The notes: generated by a model from the sequence alone, not told the origin. DNA of 22,317 bases from Bacteroidales bacterium (GCA_003557765.1 PWNO01000295.1:1-22317), one strand, 5' to 3'; counted from the first letter of the stretch, positions 1 through 7,410 are shown. Program-made: numbers and translations.

Positions 1-1905
1 TCCAATGCATTTATCCCGCACGATGAAGTGCGGATATCTTGGAGAGCCGATGATGGCATCTACCGGGCACTTTTTGAAACAAGCCGTACAGCCGGTGCAG
101 GCATCCACGTCGATGTAATAAATACGCAGGTCTGTACAGATGTTGGCACCGCATTTGCGTTCAAAGATATGTGCATCAAATTCCTGTTTAAAATGCTTCA
201 GGGTGTTCAGTATGGCATTGGGCGATGATTTTCCAAGCGAACAAAGCGATGTTTCACTAATGACCCCAGCCAGGGTCTTCAGCTGCATGACCCCTTTAAA
301 CCGTTCCAGTGTTTGAAAAGAGTTGTTTTCACTTGGCCTTCTTGTAGCATTTTCCATAATCTCCAGCATCCTGGCAGTGCCTTCGCGGCAAGGAATACAT
401 TTCCCGCAGCTTTCTTTTTTGAAGAAGGCAGTAAAAAAACGGGCAAGATCCACCATACACACCCCGGTGTCAAGCACGACAAAGGCTCCGCTACCCAATG
501 CGCCACCGATATTTTTCAGTTCTTCAAAGTCGACACGGGTATCCAGGGTTTCCTTTGTGATATAACTGCCACTGTTAATGCCAAGGACAATGGCTTTAAA
601 ATCCCGCTTGCTTTTCAGGCCACCACCGATATCATACACGATGTCACGGAATGGGGTTCCCATAGGCACTTCCACTGTGCCGTAATTTTTAAGCCTTCCT
701 GACAACGTAAACACTTTGGTGCCCTTGCTTTTTTCTGTTCCTGTGGTACGAAACCATTCCGCACCGTTTTTCATGATCAGAGGTACATTGTATAGTGTTT
801 CGACGTTGTTGACAATGGTGGGGTGTTGCCAGAGTCCCTGTTCAGCCGGATAGGGTGGCTTGGAGGTTGGCATGGCCCTTTTGCCCTCAATGCTGTTATT
901 CAATGCTGTTTCTTCGCCACAAACAAAAGCACGGGCGCCTTTTTTAATCACCACCTCGATATTTACCCCCGAATCAAAGATATGGTGACCGGTGATGCCA
1001 TAATCACGGGCTTGTTTCAGGGCTTCTTCCAGTCTGGCAATTGCAAGGGAAAACTCTTCACGGATAAAGATGAACGACTTGCTTGCGCCAATGGCATAGG
1101 ATGCGATCAGGGCAGCTTCTATGAGCCTATGCGGGTTGCTTTCGATAATGGCCCGGTTCATGTAGCTTCCAGGATCACTTTCTACGGCATTGCATACCAT
1201 GTATTTATTGTCACTTGCTGCCTCCAGGGCTGCCAGCCACTTTTTTCCTGCCGGGAATCCGCCTCCGCCCCTTCCTGACAACCCGCTGTCGGTAATGATA
1301 TCGCATACCTGGGCCGGGGTATTGCTGGAAATGGTATCGGTAAAAGCCCAATATCCGCCTTTGGCAATATAACTGTCGATGGAAACGGGATCTATCACAC
1401 CACAATGCTCCATAAGCAGGCGTTGCTGGCCACTGAAAAAGGGGTGTTCCTGAAAGGATGAAATGCCCTCCCATTTTTGCAGGATGGGATTTGGGTATTG
1501 CCACTGTGGTTGCTTTGTGTCGGGAAGGTTGTCATTAAGGATGTCATCCAGGAGTGATTGTACCTCGTCATGGTAAACACGACCAAAAGATAAGCGGGCT
1601 TTCCCTGGAAGTTGAATGTCCACAATGGGCTCTTCCTTACATAATCCCACGCAACCCCCCTCCACGAGTGTAACATTAGCCTCCTCCTGGTTCTCAAGGT
1701 AGTCCTTTATGGCGTGGAAGGTCTTTTCTGCTCCCGCAATTCTCCCGCAAGTGCCCATTCCCACGTATATCAGCGTGTTATTCACGCGTTCTCCGGAAAT
1801 GTAAGACAATGATTTACGTATTCCGGCATCCTCATCCCGCCGGGGATCAAGCAACACCTTATTAGTCAGAAACTGACGCGTATTCTGCATGATTTCCACA
1901 CTCAT
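1..1905 (-). CDS. hydB: NuoF/HydB-like NADH-binding flavoprotein subunit of an NAD-linked [FeFe] hydrogenase (3' end cut by window)
   Basis: The frame is open from the ATG at 1905 to the window edge (635 codons, no stop). Domains in order: a thioredoxin-like ferredoxin region with three cysteines (MGTCGRIAGA near residue 60, GGCVGLC near 85); the FMN/NADH-binding NuoF core, with GRGGGGFPAGKKW near 208 and GEETAL near 329; the NuoF [4Fe-4S] site ESCGKCIPCREGT near 497-509; and a C-terminal 2x[4Fe-4S] ferredoxin, CTGCTACFKKCPVDAI near 601, with the second cluster only begun at the edge. By family knowledge this layout is that of HydB, which passes electrons between NADH, ferredoxin and HydA in trimeric hydrogenases. 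The ATG overlaps the hydC stop (ATGA), suggesting coupled translation. Perhaps 25-30 residues are missing. A formate dehydrogenase flavoprotein is the main alternative; the sensory hydrogenase next door favours hydrogenase. Confidence 0.9.
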   Translation of the reverse strand, partial: MSVEIMQNTRQFLTNKVLLDPRRDEDAGIRKSLSYISGERVNNTLIYVGMGTCGRIAGAEKTFHAIKDYLENQEEANVTLVEGGCVGLCKEEPIVDIQLPGKARLSFGRVYHDEVQSLLDDILNDNLPDTKQPQWQYPNPILQKWEGISSFQEHPFFSGQQRLLMEHCGVIDPVSIDSYIAKGGYWAFTDTISSNTPAQVCDIITDSGLSGRGGGGFPAGKKWLAALEAASDNKYMVCNAVESDPGSYMNRAIIESNPHRLIEAALIASYAIGASKSFIFIREEFSLAIARLEEALKQARDYGITGHHIFDSGVNIEVVIKKGARAFVCGEETALNNSIEGKRAMPTSKPPYPAEQGLWQHPTIVNNVETLYNVPLIMKNGAEWFRTTGTEKSKGTKVFTLSGRLKNYGTVEVPMGTPFRDIVYDIGGGLKSKRDFKAIVLGINSGSYITKETLDTRVDFEELKNIGGALGSGAFVVLDTGVCMVDLARFFTAFFKKESCGKCIPCREGTARMLEIMENATRRPSENNSFQTLERFKGVMQLKTLAGVISETSLCSLGKSSPNAILNTLKHFKQEFDAHIFERKCGANICTDLRIYYIDVDACTGCTACFKKCPVDAIIGSPRYPHFIVRDKCIG

Positions 1906-2375
1906 AGGGTTTCATTTTCTTTCTCCCTGATCATCCGCACAAGCTCCTTCAAAGACTCAAGGGTGATGTTCGTATAAAAGTTATCGTTCACCTCCACCAG
2001 GGGTGCCAGTCCACAAGCCCCAACACAACTGGCAATTTCAAGGCTGAACAGTCCTGATTTATCCGTTTCCCCGGCATGGACCTTCAGCAGTTTTTCCAGC
2101 TCTTTTTGCAAGGTGCTTGCCCCTGCAACATGGCATGCAGTGCCCTGGCACAAACGAAAGTGGTATCTGCCAACAGGACCAAACCGGAAGTTGTCATAGA
2201 AGGTGGCCACACCGTAGATTTTGTTTGTGCTGATTCCAAGATATCTTCCCACTGCATCGATGGTTTCTTCCGAAATAAACCCCTTCTCATCCTGAATGGC
2301 TTGTAAAATAGGAATCAAGTCTTCCCTTTTCCCATTGGGAAAATTTGTAAAAATATGTTCCAAATCGGATTTCAT
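1902..2375 (-). CDS. hydC: NuoE/HydC-like [2Fe-2S] subunit
   Basis: A 157-residue protein of the 24-kDa NuoE family: an N-terminal helical part, then a thioredoxin-fold [2Fe-2S] domain. The four ligands are visible as CQGTAC (C-x4-C, around residue 77) and CVGAC (C-x3-C, around residue 117), followed by GLAPLVEVND, typical of the family. Its length is normal. In the family it carries electrons between the flavin of HydB and other clusters of the soluble cytoplasmic complex. It is the first gene of the minus-strand operon and overlaps hydB by 4 bp. The start at 2375 is chosen because the family N-terminus (helix, then LIPILQAIQDEKGFI) follows at the usual distance. Naming it hydC rather than nuoE rests on context: no other complex I genes are seen, and a hydrogenase-type sensor lies next to it. 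Confidence 0.93.
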   Translation of the reverse strand: MKSDLEHIFTNFPNGKREDLIPILQAIQDEKGFISEETIDAVGRYLGISTNKIYGVATFYDNFRFGPVGRYHFRLCQGTACHVAGASTLQKELEKLLKVHAGETDKSGLFSLEIASCVGACGLAPLVEVNDNFYTNITLESLKELVRMIREKENETL

Positions 2376-2388
2376 TGGTTTTGAAGCG

Positions 2389-2406
2389 TTGATATTTAGT
2401 TCACAA
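2389..2406. promoter_or_regulatory. Rex-like operator upstream of hydC
   Basis: The 18-bp sequence TTGATATTTAGTTCACAA resembles the Rex consensus TTGTGAA-N4-TTCACAA. The right half is exact (7/7) and the left half is weak (4/7). It lies 13 bp upstream of the hydC start codon, where a redox repressor could block transcription. In other bacteria Rex (NADH/NAD+ sensor) controls hydrogenase operons. The left half TTGAT also fits a Crp/Fnr half-site, so this is only a candidate. Confidence 0.3.
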
Positions 2407-2624
2407 TATAAAAAAATTTATTATTATAAGCTTAAACCTCTTTATATCAATCTCATATAATCACTAATGCCCATAGAGCAAAGATAATTAAAAAAATGGC
2501 ACTGCTGTAATGAATAGAAATAAATGGGTGCATATCGCGAATTAATGTTATTTAGATTAAATCTTAAGTAAGTCATTTGTTATAAGATGTGAAGAAATTA
2601 ACTGATTATTCTGAAAGCTTTCCT

Positions 2625-2632
2625 TAATTTTG
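2625..2632 (+). promoter_or_regulatory. Possible Bacteroidota -7 element for the ferredoxin-sensor-phosphatase arm
   Basis: TAATTTTG fits the -7 consensus TAnnTTTG and lies 26 bp before the ATG at 2659, with purine-rich AGGGAGAAAGG between. No TTTG is found at the expected -33 spacing, so the call is weak. The rest of the 283-bp divergent region (2376-2658) is AT-rich and shows no gene. Confidence 0.3.
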
Positions 2633-2658
2633 TATGTTTTGAAGGGAGAAAGGATCAT

Positions 2659-2919
2659 ATGACCAAGGAAAAATCAGAAATTGTCATCTGCATGGGAAGC
2701 AGTTGCTTTTCCAGGGGTAACAAAATGACTGTGGGCATGATCAAGAATTATCTTGAAACCCGCGATCTTGAAGACAAGGTGGTGTTTAGGGGCTCCCACT
2801 GCTTTGGCGAGTGCGAAAATGGGCCTGTACTGATGTTGGGTAAAAAAAAACATACCCGGGTGTCATCCGATGAGTTAACCGACCTGCTGGACGCATATTT
2901 CTCTGAAGAACAAGGTTAA
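2659..2919 (+). CDS. Small stand-alone thioredoxin-fold [2Fe-2S] ferredoxin
   Basis: An 86-residue protein consisting only of the C-terminal [2Fe-2S] domain of NuoE-type proteins. Ligands are CMGSSC (C-x4-C, residues 11-16) and CFGEC (C-x3-C, about residues 48-52), followed by ENGPVLMLG. No signal peptide, so cytoplasmic. A purine-rich site, AGGGAGAAAGG, precedes the ATG at good spacing. It heads the plus-strand arm, diverging from hydC-hydB and followed by the sensory hydrogenase homologue, so it probably carries electrons between the NAD-linked complex or a ferredoxin pool and the sensor. That role is inferred from context; the fold and cluster motif are seen directly. Confidence 0.9.
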   Translation: MTKEKSEIVICMGSSCFSRGNKMTVGMIKNYLETRDLEDKVVFRGSHCFGECENGPVLMLGKKKHTRVSSDELTDLLDAYFSEEQG

Positions 2920-2990
2920 AGTTAAGGCTGAGGCTGAGGTTAAGGAGTTAAAGGGTTTGAGGTTTGAAGTTTGAGGTTGCCTGAGGTGTT
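2914..2990 (+). repeat. Degenerate GRTTRA/GGCTGA-type hexamer tract at the ferredoxin gene's stop codon
   Basis: Hexamers GGTTAA, AGTTAA, GGCTGA, GGCTGA, GGTTAA run without a break over 2914-2943. They decay into looser GGTTTGAGGTTTGAAG-like sequence to about 2990. The first hexamer contains the last Gly codon and the TAA stop of the ferredoxin gene. The top strand is G/T/A-rich with almost no C. A cleaner tract of the same type follows the phosphatase gene at 6203. Confidence 0.65.
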
Positions 2991-3071
2991 TGTGAAGGGT
3001 TGTGTGTGTTGACTGGTTTTTGGGTTAAGGGGTTCGGGTTTGCGGGCAACCTTAAAAACAATGCATTTTCG

Positions 3072-3135
3072 GACATTTCGACTTTTAGACATTTTGACTT
3101 TAAGACATTTTGTCCTTTCGACATTTTGACATAAT
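3072..3135 (+). repeat. Four tandem 16-bp repeats just upstream of the sensor gene
   Basis: Four head-to-tail 16-bp units start at 3072, 3088, 3104 and 3120: GACATTTCGACTTTTA, GACATTTTGACTTTAA, GACATTTTGTCCTTTC and GACATTTTGACATAAT. The first seven bases, GACATTT, are identical in all four. The array ends 8 bp before the ATG at 3144, so it occupies the likely promoter or leader. One unit is about one and a half helical turns. It could be a protein-binding array or a neutral low-complexity tract. Confidence 0.85.
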
Positions 3136-3143
3136 ATAATCAC

Positions 3144-4997
3144 ATGAAAATCATCGAAATAGATCACAAGCGCTGCACCCAATCCTATGCCTGCATCAGA
3201 TCCTGTCCGGTTAAAGCCATTACGGCACGTAACAAGGACGGCATGCCTGTTGTCAATCACAACCGCTGCATAGGCTGTGGTAGTTGTTTGTATGTATGCG
3301 CCTCTGATGCCGTCAGTCACTACAGCGAACTGGATCAGGCCATTGCGCTCCTGGAGTCTGACGATAAGATTGCTGCAATAGTTGACCCGACCATTAGCGG
3401 GGAATTTCCAGACATCACAGATTACAGGAAGTTTGTGGAAATGATCCGCACCCTGGGTTTTGACTATGTAAATGAAGTATCTTTTGCTGTAGATTTAGTG
3501 GCACAGAAATACCAGGAGCTTCTTGCCAATTTCAAGGGAAAATATTATTTGATGGCCAATTGCCCGACACTTGTTGCATATGTGGAAAAATACGCGCCTG
3601 AGCTTACCGACAACCTGGCCCCCATTGTCACGCCCATGACAGCGGCTGCAAAAACGGTGCGCAGAAATTTCGGCAATGACCTTAAGGTGGTCTTCATAGG
3701 CCCCTGTCTTTCGGCCAAACATGAGGCACGATTGCACAAGAAAGACGGCCATGTGGACCTGGTGCTGACGTTTAAGGAGCTGCGCGAACTATTCAACAAG
3801 TTTAAGGTGAAGGAATCGAAAGTGGAGTATTCCGACTTTGATGCCCCAATCGGCTACCAGGGGTCACTGTACCCCATCAGCAAAGGCATTGTGGAGGCAG
3901 CAGGGATCGATGACTCTCTCCTGGAAGGCAAGGTGATCACCGTAGAAGAAAAACTAAACATGATGGATGCCGTGGATGAGTTCAACGACCACACCGAATC
4001 CCTCAAAAAGCACTTCAACATCTTCTATCATGCAGGATGCCTCATGGGCCCAGGCACCACGGATCAGTCGAACAAGTATTTGCGACGCACCATGGTGCTG
4101 GATTATGTACACAAAAGGCTGAAAGACTTTAACAAGGAACAATGGCAAAAGGACATGGGCAAACACCTTGACATGGACCTGAGCCGCACTTTCATAAATG
4201 ATGATCAGCGTTTGGCGCAACCGGATGAAGAGCAGCTTGAGGAGATCCTGAAAAGCTTCGGAAAAAGCATGTCTGAAAGCGCTGCATGCAATGCCTGCGG
4301 ATTCAGGAGTTGTCGTGATTTTGCTGCCAGTATCAGCCAGGGCCTCTCAAAACCCGAGATGTGCCTGAATTACAGCATCAAAAACAAACAGGATTATATC
4401 AAAACCCTGAAAACCAATAATGACAAGTTGAAGGAGCAGCAAGAAGGCCTGATCGAAAAGGAGAAATCCTTGCTTGAAGAAAACCAAAAGCTGAAACAGC
4501 GTACCGATACTACCTCAGCCCTGTTGAAAAACCTGCCATCGGCTGCAGTGATCGTAGACGAACAGCTGAAGGTCATTGAATCGAATGAAAGCTTCATCCG
4601 CGTCCTGGGCGAGGATGCGGAAATGATCAATGAAGTGATCCCTGGTTTGGCAGGTGCTGATTTGAAGACCCTTTTGCCGTACAACCTGTATAACCTGTTT
4701 ACCTATGTGCTGGAAAACGATGAAAACATCACCGGCAAGGATGTACAGCACGATGACCGGTTGCTTAACGTAAGCATATACTCATTAAAGCCAAACAAGA
4801 TCGTGGGCGGTGTATTCCGCGACATGTATGTGGCAGAAGTGCGCCAGGAGGAGATCATCAACAGGGTCAGTGAGGTGATTGACGAAAACCTGAAGATGGT
4901 ACAGCAGATCGCTTTCTCCCTTGGGGAGGGTGCAAGCACCACGGAGAAGATGCTGAACAGCATCATAGAAACCTACAAGAAAACCAGCAAGGACTGA
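3144..4997 (+). CDS. Putative sensory [FeFe]-hydrogenase-like protein with ferredoxin, H-domain, Fe-S and PAS modules (HydS/HfsB type)
   Basis: A 617-residue cytoplasmic protein. Domains in order: two ferredoxin clusters, residues 11-21 (Cys11, Cys17, Cys21, with Ser14 where the second Cys is expected) and 42-52 (Cys42, 45, 48, 52); an [FeFe]-hydrogenase large-subunit-like domain, about 65-330; a four-Cys Fe-S domain (Cys382, 385, 390, 407); a coiled coil, about 420-455; and a PAS domain, about 458-570, then a helical tail. H-domain motifs are degenerate: MANCP at 137-141 in place of TSCCP, GPCLSAKHE at 186-194, and YHAGCLMGPG at 295-304. Only Cys140, 188 and 299 occur in the H-domain. Family knowledge links such proteins to H2 or redox sensing rather than bulk H2 turnover, and the following phosphatase gene fits signalling. 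Active H2 chemistry is doubtful because of the missing ligand. Confidence 0.9.
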   Translation: MKIIEIDHKRCTQSYACIRSCPVKAITARNKDGMPVVNHNRCIGCGSCLYVCASDAVSHYSELDQAIALLESDDKIAAIVDPTISGEFPDITDYRKFVEMIRTLGFDYVNEVSFAVDLVAQKYQELLANFKGKYYLMANCPTLVAYVEKYAPELTDNLAPIVTPMTAAAKTVRRNFGNDLKVVFIGPCLSAKHEARLHKKDGHVDLVLTFKELRELFNKFKVKESKVEYSDFDAPIGYQGSLYPISKGIVEAAGIDDSLLEGKVITVEEKLNMMDAVDEFNDHTESLKKHFNIFYHAGCLMGPGTTDQSNKYLRRTMVLDYVHKRLKDFNKEQWQKDMGKHLDMDLSRTFINDDQRLAQPDEEQLEEILKSFGKSMSESAACNACGFRSCRDFAASISQGLSKPEMCLNYSIKNKQDYIKTLKTNNDKLKEQQEGLIEKEKSLLEENQKLKQRTDTTSALLKNLPSAAVIVDEQLKVIESNESFIRVLGEDAEMINEVIPGLAGADLKTLLPYNLYNLFTYVLENDENITGKDVQHDDRLLNVSIYSLKPNKIVGGVFRDMYVAEVRQEEIINRVSEVIDENLKMVQQIAFSLGEGASTTEKMLNSIIETYKKTSKD

Positions 4998-5017
4998 GGC
5001 GGCCACAACGCAGAAAC

Positions 5018-6202
5018 ATGGAAAACAGTTTTTATATAGAGGTAGGTTCTTCGCAGCGCAACCATTTGGGAGAGCGGATTTGCGGAGACATGTTTTTGTC
5101 GGAGAAGGTAAAGGAAGAAGGCCGCACGGTGGTGGTACTCTCCGATGGGATGGGACATGGCGTAAAGGCTAACTTGCTGGCTACCCTCACGGCCACCATG
5201 GCGATCAACTTTACGAAGGAGCACAGGGATGCGCACAAGATCGCTGAGATCATCATGAACACGCTACCTGTATGTTCCGAACGAAAAATCAGCTATGCGA
5301 CCTTTACGATTGTCGATATCGATAAAGATGGGCAATGTACCATTCTGAATTATGACAACCCGGATTCCATGGTATTTCGTGAGAAGGAGTTGCTGGAACC
5401 GGAATGGCAGACCATCAGGCTGGAGGCTGATGACCGGTCGGAAAGAGAGCTTCGTGCATGTACCTTCAAGGCACAGAAAGAGGATCGCATCTTGCTCATG
5501 ACCGATGGCATCACGCAGTCGGGTCTGGGGAAAGGAAAATATTTGCTGGGCTGGGGATACGACAATGTGCGTGAACACATGCTGTCGCTTGTGGGTGACA
5601 AGCCCCGCATCTCCGCCGGCAAGATGGCATCCCTGCTAGTGAATAAGGCACATGCCAATGATGGATACCAGGCAAAGGATGACACCAGTGCTGCCGTCAT
5701 CTATTTCCGTGAACCACGACACCTGCTGATCTGCAGCGGACCACCTTACGAAAAGGAAAAAGACAGGGAACTCGCAGAGCTGGTGAAAAATTTTCAGGGG
5801 CGCAAGATCCTTAGTGGCGGCACCACTGCCGATATTGTGTCCCGCGAACTGGACATTCCCATCAAGGACACCCTGGAGTTTGACGACCCCGACCTGCCCC
5901 CGCTGTCCTTCATGGATGGCATCGACCTCGTGACTGAAGGTATCCTGACACTCAGCAAGACTGCAGAGCTGCTCAACAAGTATGGTCCACGCACCGAGTT
6001 GGGGAAAGGCCCGGCCGACCTGATCGTCAAACATATACTGGAAAGCGACGCCATTCACCTGGTGACAGGCACGGCCATCAATGTGGCACATCAGGACCCC
6101 AACCTGCCTGTTGAACTGGAAATCCGTCGTTCGGTCATGAAAAAGATCGCAGGCATTTTGGAGGAAAAGTTTTTAAAGGAAGTCTCATTAAAGTATATCT
6201 AA
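5018..6202 (+). CDS. SpoIIE/PP2C-family protein phosphatase with an uncharacterised C-terminal domain
   Basis: A 394-residue protein. Residues 1-230 are a PPM/SpoIIE-type Ser/Thr phosphatase. The metal-binding aspartates are visible in ICGDMF (Asp24), LSDGMGHG (Asp43), MTDGITQ (Asp163) and AKDDTSAAVI (Asp221/222). Residues about 235-394 form a second domain, with HLLICSGPPYEKEKD, KILSGGTTADIVSRELD and IHLVTGTAINVAHQD, that I cannot assign; its alternating hydrophobic and Gly-rich turns suggest an alpha/beta fold. There is no signal peptide or membrane segment. It starts 20 bp after the sensor gene, so the two are probably co-transcribed and the phosphatase is the likely output of the sensor. 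No anti-sigma or STAS target is seen in the window. Confidence 0.9.
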   Translation: MENSFYIEVGSSQRNHLGERICGDMFLSEKVKEEGRTVVVLSDGMGHGVKANLLATLTATMAINFTKEHRDAHKIAEIIMNTLPVCSERKISYATFTIVDIDKDGQCTILNYDNPDSMVFREKELLEPEWQTIRLEADDRSERELRACTFKAQKEDRILLMTDGITQSGLGKGKYLLGWGYDNVREHMLSLVGDKPRISAGKMASLLVNKAHANDGYQAKDDTSAAVIYFREPRHLLICSGPPYEKEKDRELAELVKNFQGRKILSGGTTADIVSRELDIPIKDTLEFDDPDLPPLSFMDGIDLVTEGILTLSKTAELLNKYGPRTELGKGPADLIVKHILESDAIHLVTGTAINVAHQDPNLPVELEIRRSVMKKIAGILEEKFLKEVSLKYI

Positions 6203-6275
6203 GTTTAAGATTGAGGTTAAGATTAAGATTGAGGTCAAGATTAAGATTGAGTTTAAGGTTGAGGTTGAGGTTTGA
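6203..6275 (+). repeat. GRTTRA hexamer tandem tract directly after the phosphatase stop codon
   Basis: Eleven uninterrupted hexamers run over 6203-6268: GTTTAA, GATTGA, GGTTAA, GATTAA, GATTGA, GGTCAA, GATTAA, GATTGA, GTTTAA, GGTTGA, GGTTGA, then a 7-bp variant GGTTTGA. Nearly all fit GRTTRA. The tract begins at the base after the TAA stop (6200-6202) and ends 27 bp before ribD. The strand composition is very skewed (one C in 66 bases). Confidence 0.88.
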
Positions 6276-6302
6276 ACACGCTGCGCATAAGGATGGATAG
6301 AT

Positions 6303-7367
6303 ATGCAAACGGATGAATTATATATGCAACGCTGCATCGACCTTGCCCGAGGGGGGCTGGGCCGTGTAGCACCCAATCCTCTGGTGGGTGCGGTGGTGGT
6401 GCATAGCAATATGATTATCGGCGAGGGCTATCACCAGGTCTATGGTGGTGCACACGCCGAAGTGCATGCAATAGCTTCGGTGAAGGATGAATGGAAGCTG
6501 CGTGAGGCGACCATATATGTTAACCTGGAGCCCTGCTGTCACCAGGGAAAGACGCCACCTTGCACAGACCTGATTCTGGAAAATAATATCCCGCGTGTGG
6601 TGGTTGGCGCTGTTGACCCTTTTGATGAAGTGGCTGGCAAAGGCATTGCCCGTCTTCGCTCACGAGGCTGTGAGGTGCAGGTCGGTGTACTTAAAGAGGC
6701 CTGCAGGGAGCTTAACAAGCGCTTTTTTACCTTTCATGAGAAAAAACGTCCCTACATCATCCTGAAATGGGCGCAAACGACGGATGGATTCATTGATATG
6801 GACCGGATGCCAGGTGCCATTAACCGGCCCACCTGGATCACGAGCGAAAAGCTACGCATGCTGGTCCACAAGTGGCGAACGCAAGAGCCAGTGATCATGG
6901 TGGGCACGCAAACAGCACTGAAAGACAATCCAAAACTTAATGTGCGCGACTGGCACGGGGAAAACCCATTGCGCATAGTGCTTGATCAGGACCTGGCCTT
7001 ACCCGCAAATCTGGCCCTGTTGGATAACAGGCAGAAGACGATCATTATCAATGAAAAAACAGAGAAAACCCAGGGAGATACGCAATACTGGAAGATAAAC
7101 TTTGATGACCTCCTTCTGGATAAACTCCTGGGTCGCTTATACCAGGAAAACTACCAATCGGTGATCGTGGAAGGCGGACGTCAGCTGTTGCAAAGTTTCA
7201 TCGACAAGCAGTTGTGGGACGAGGCAAGGATTTTTACAGGCTCCCACTTTTTTGGCAAAGGGACTGAAGCACCACGCATTGTTAATCCCGGGAAAATGAG
7301 AGAAGCTCATATCGGCCAGGAGTGTTTTTACTACTTCAGGAACAATGGCGGGCATCCAATAGTTTGA
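6303..7367 (+). CDS. ribD: Bifunctional riboflavin biosynthesis protein RibD (deaminase/reductase)
   Basis: A 354-residue protein of normal RibD length, catalysing the deamination and then the side-chain reduction of the pyrimidine intermediate of riboflavin synthesis. The N-terminal deaminase has APNPLVGAVVV (23-33), the zinc motif HAE (51-53) and EPCCHQGKTPPC (76-87; zinc ligands Cys78 and Cys87). The C-terminal reductase begins near residue 150 with KWAQTTDGFID and has the late motif VEGGRQLLQSFI. The ATG at 6303 follows an AAGGATGG-like site; a second in-frame ATG at 6324 would also keep every motif. No other rib genes are in the window. FMN made by this pathway would be used by flavoproteins such as HydB, but nothing shows joint control. 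Confidence 0.95.
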   Translation: MQTDELYMQRCIDLARGGLGRVAPNPLVGAVVVHSNMIIGEGYHQVYGGAHAEVHAIASVKDEWKLREATIYVNLEPCCHQGKTPPCTDLILENNIPRVVVGAVDPFDEVAGKGIARLRSRGCEVQVGVLKEACRELNKRFFTFHEKKRPYIILKWAQTTDGFIDMDRMPGAINRPTWITSEKLRMLVHKWRTQEPVIMVGTQTALKDNPKLNVRDWHGENPLRIVLDQDLALPANLALLDNRQKTIIINEKTEKTQGDTQYWKINFDDLLLDKLLGRLYQENYQSVIVEGGRQLLQSFIDKQLWDEARIFTGSHFFGKGTEAPRIVNPGKMREAHIGQECFYYFRNNGGHPIV

Positions 7368-7410
7368 CTGCCCTGCATGCAAAATTCAAAATCCTGCAGC
7401 AAACCCACTG

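Noticed and set aside
28..1278. Several plus-strand open frames of 60-150 codons opposite the NuoF-like gene
   Set aside because: They are antisense shadows: the minus strand is open for 635 codons with full NuoF motifs, and none of the plus-strand products has a recognisable motif.
3072..3135. CRISPR array
   Set aside because: The 16-bp units are directly contiguous with no spacers, and no cas genes are present.
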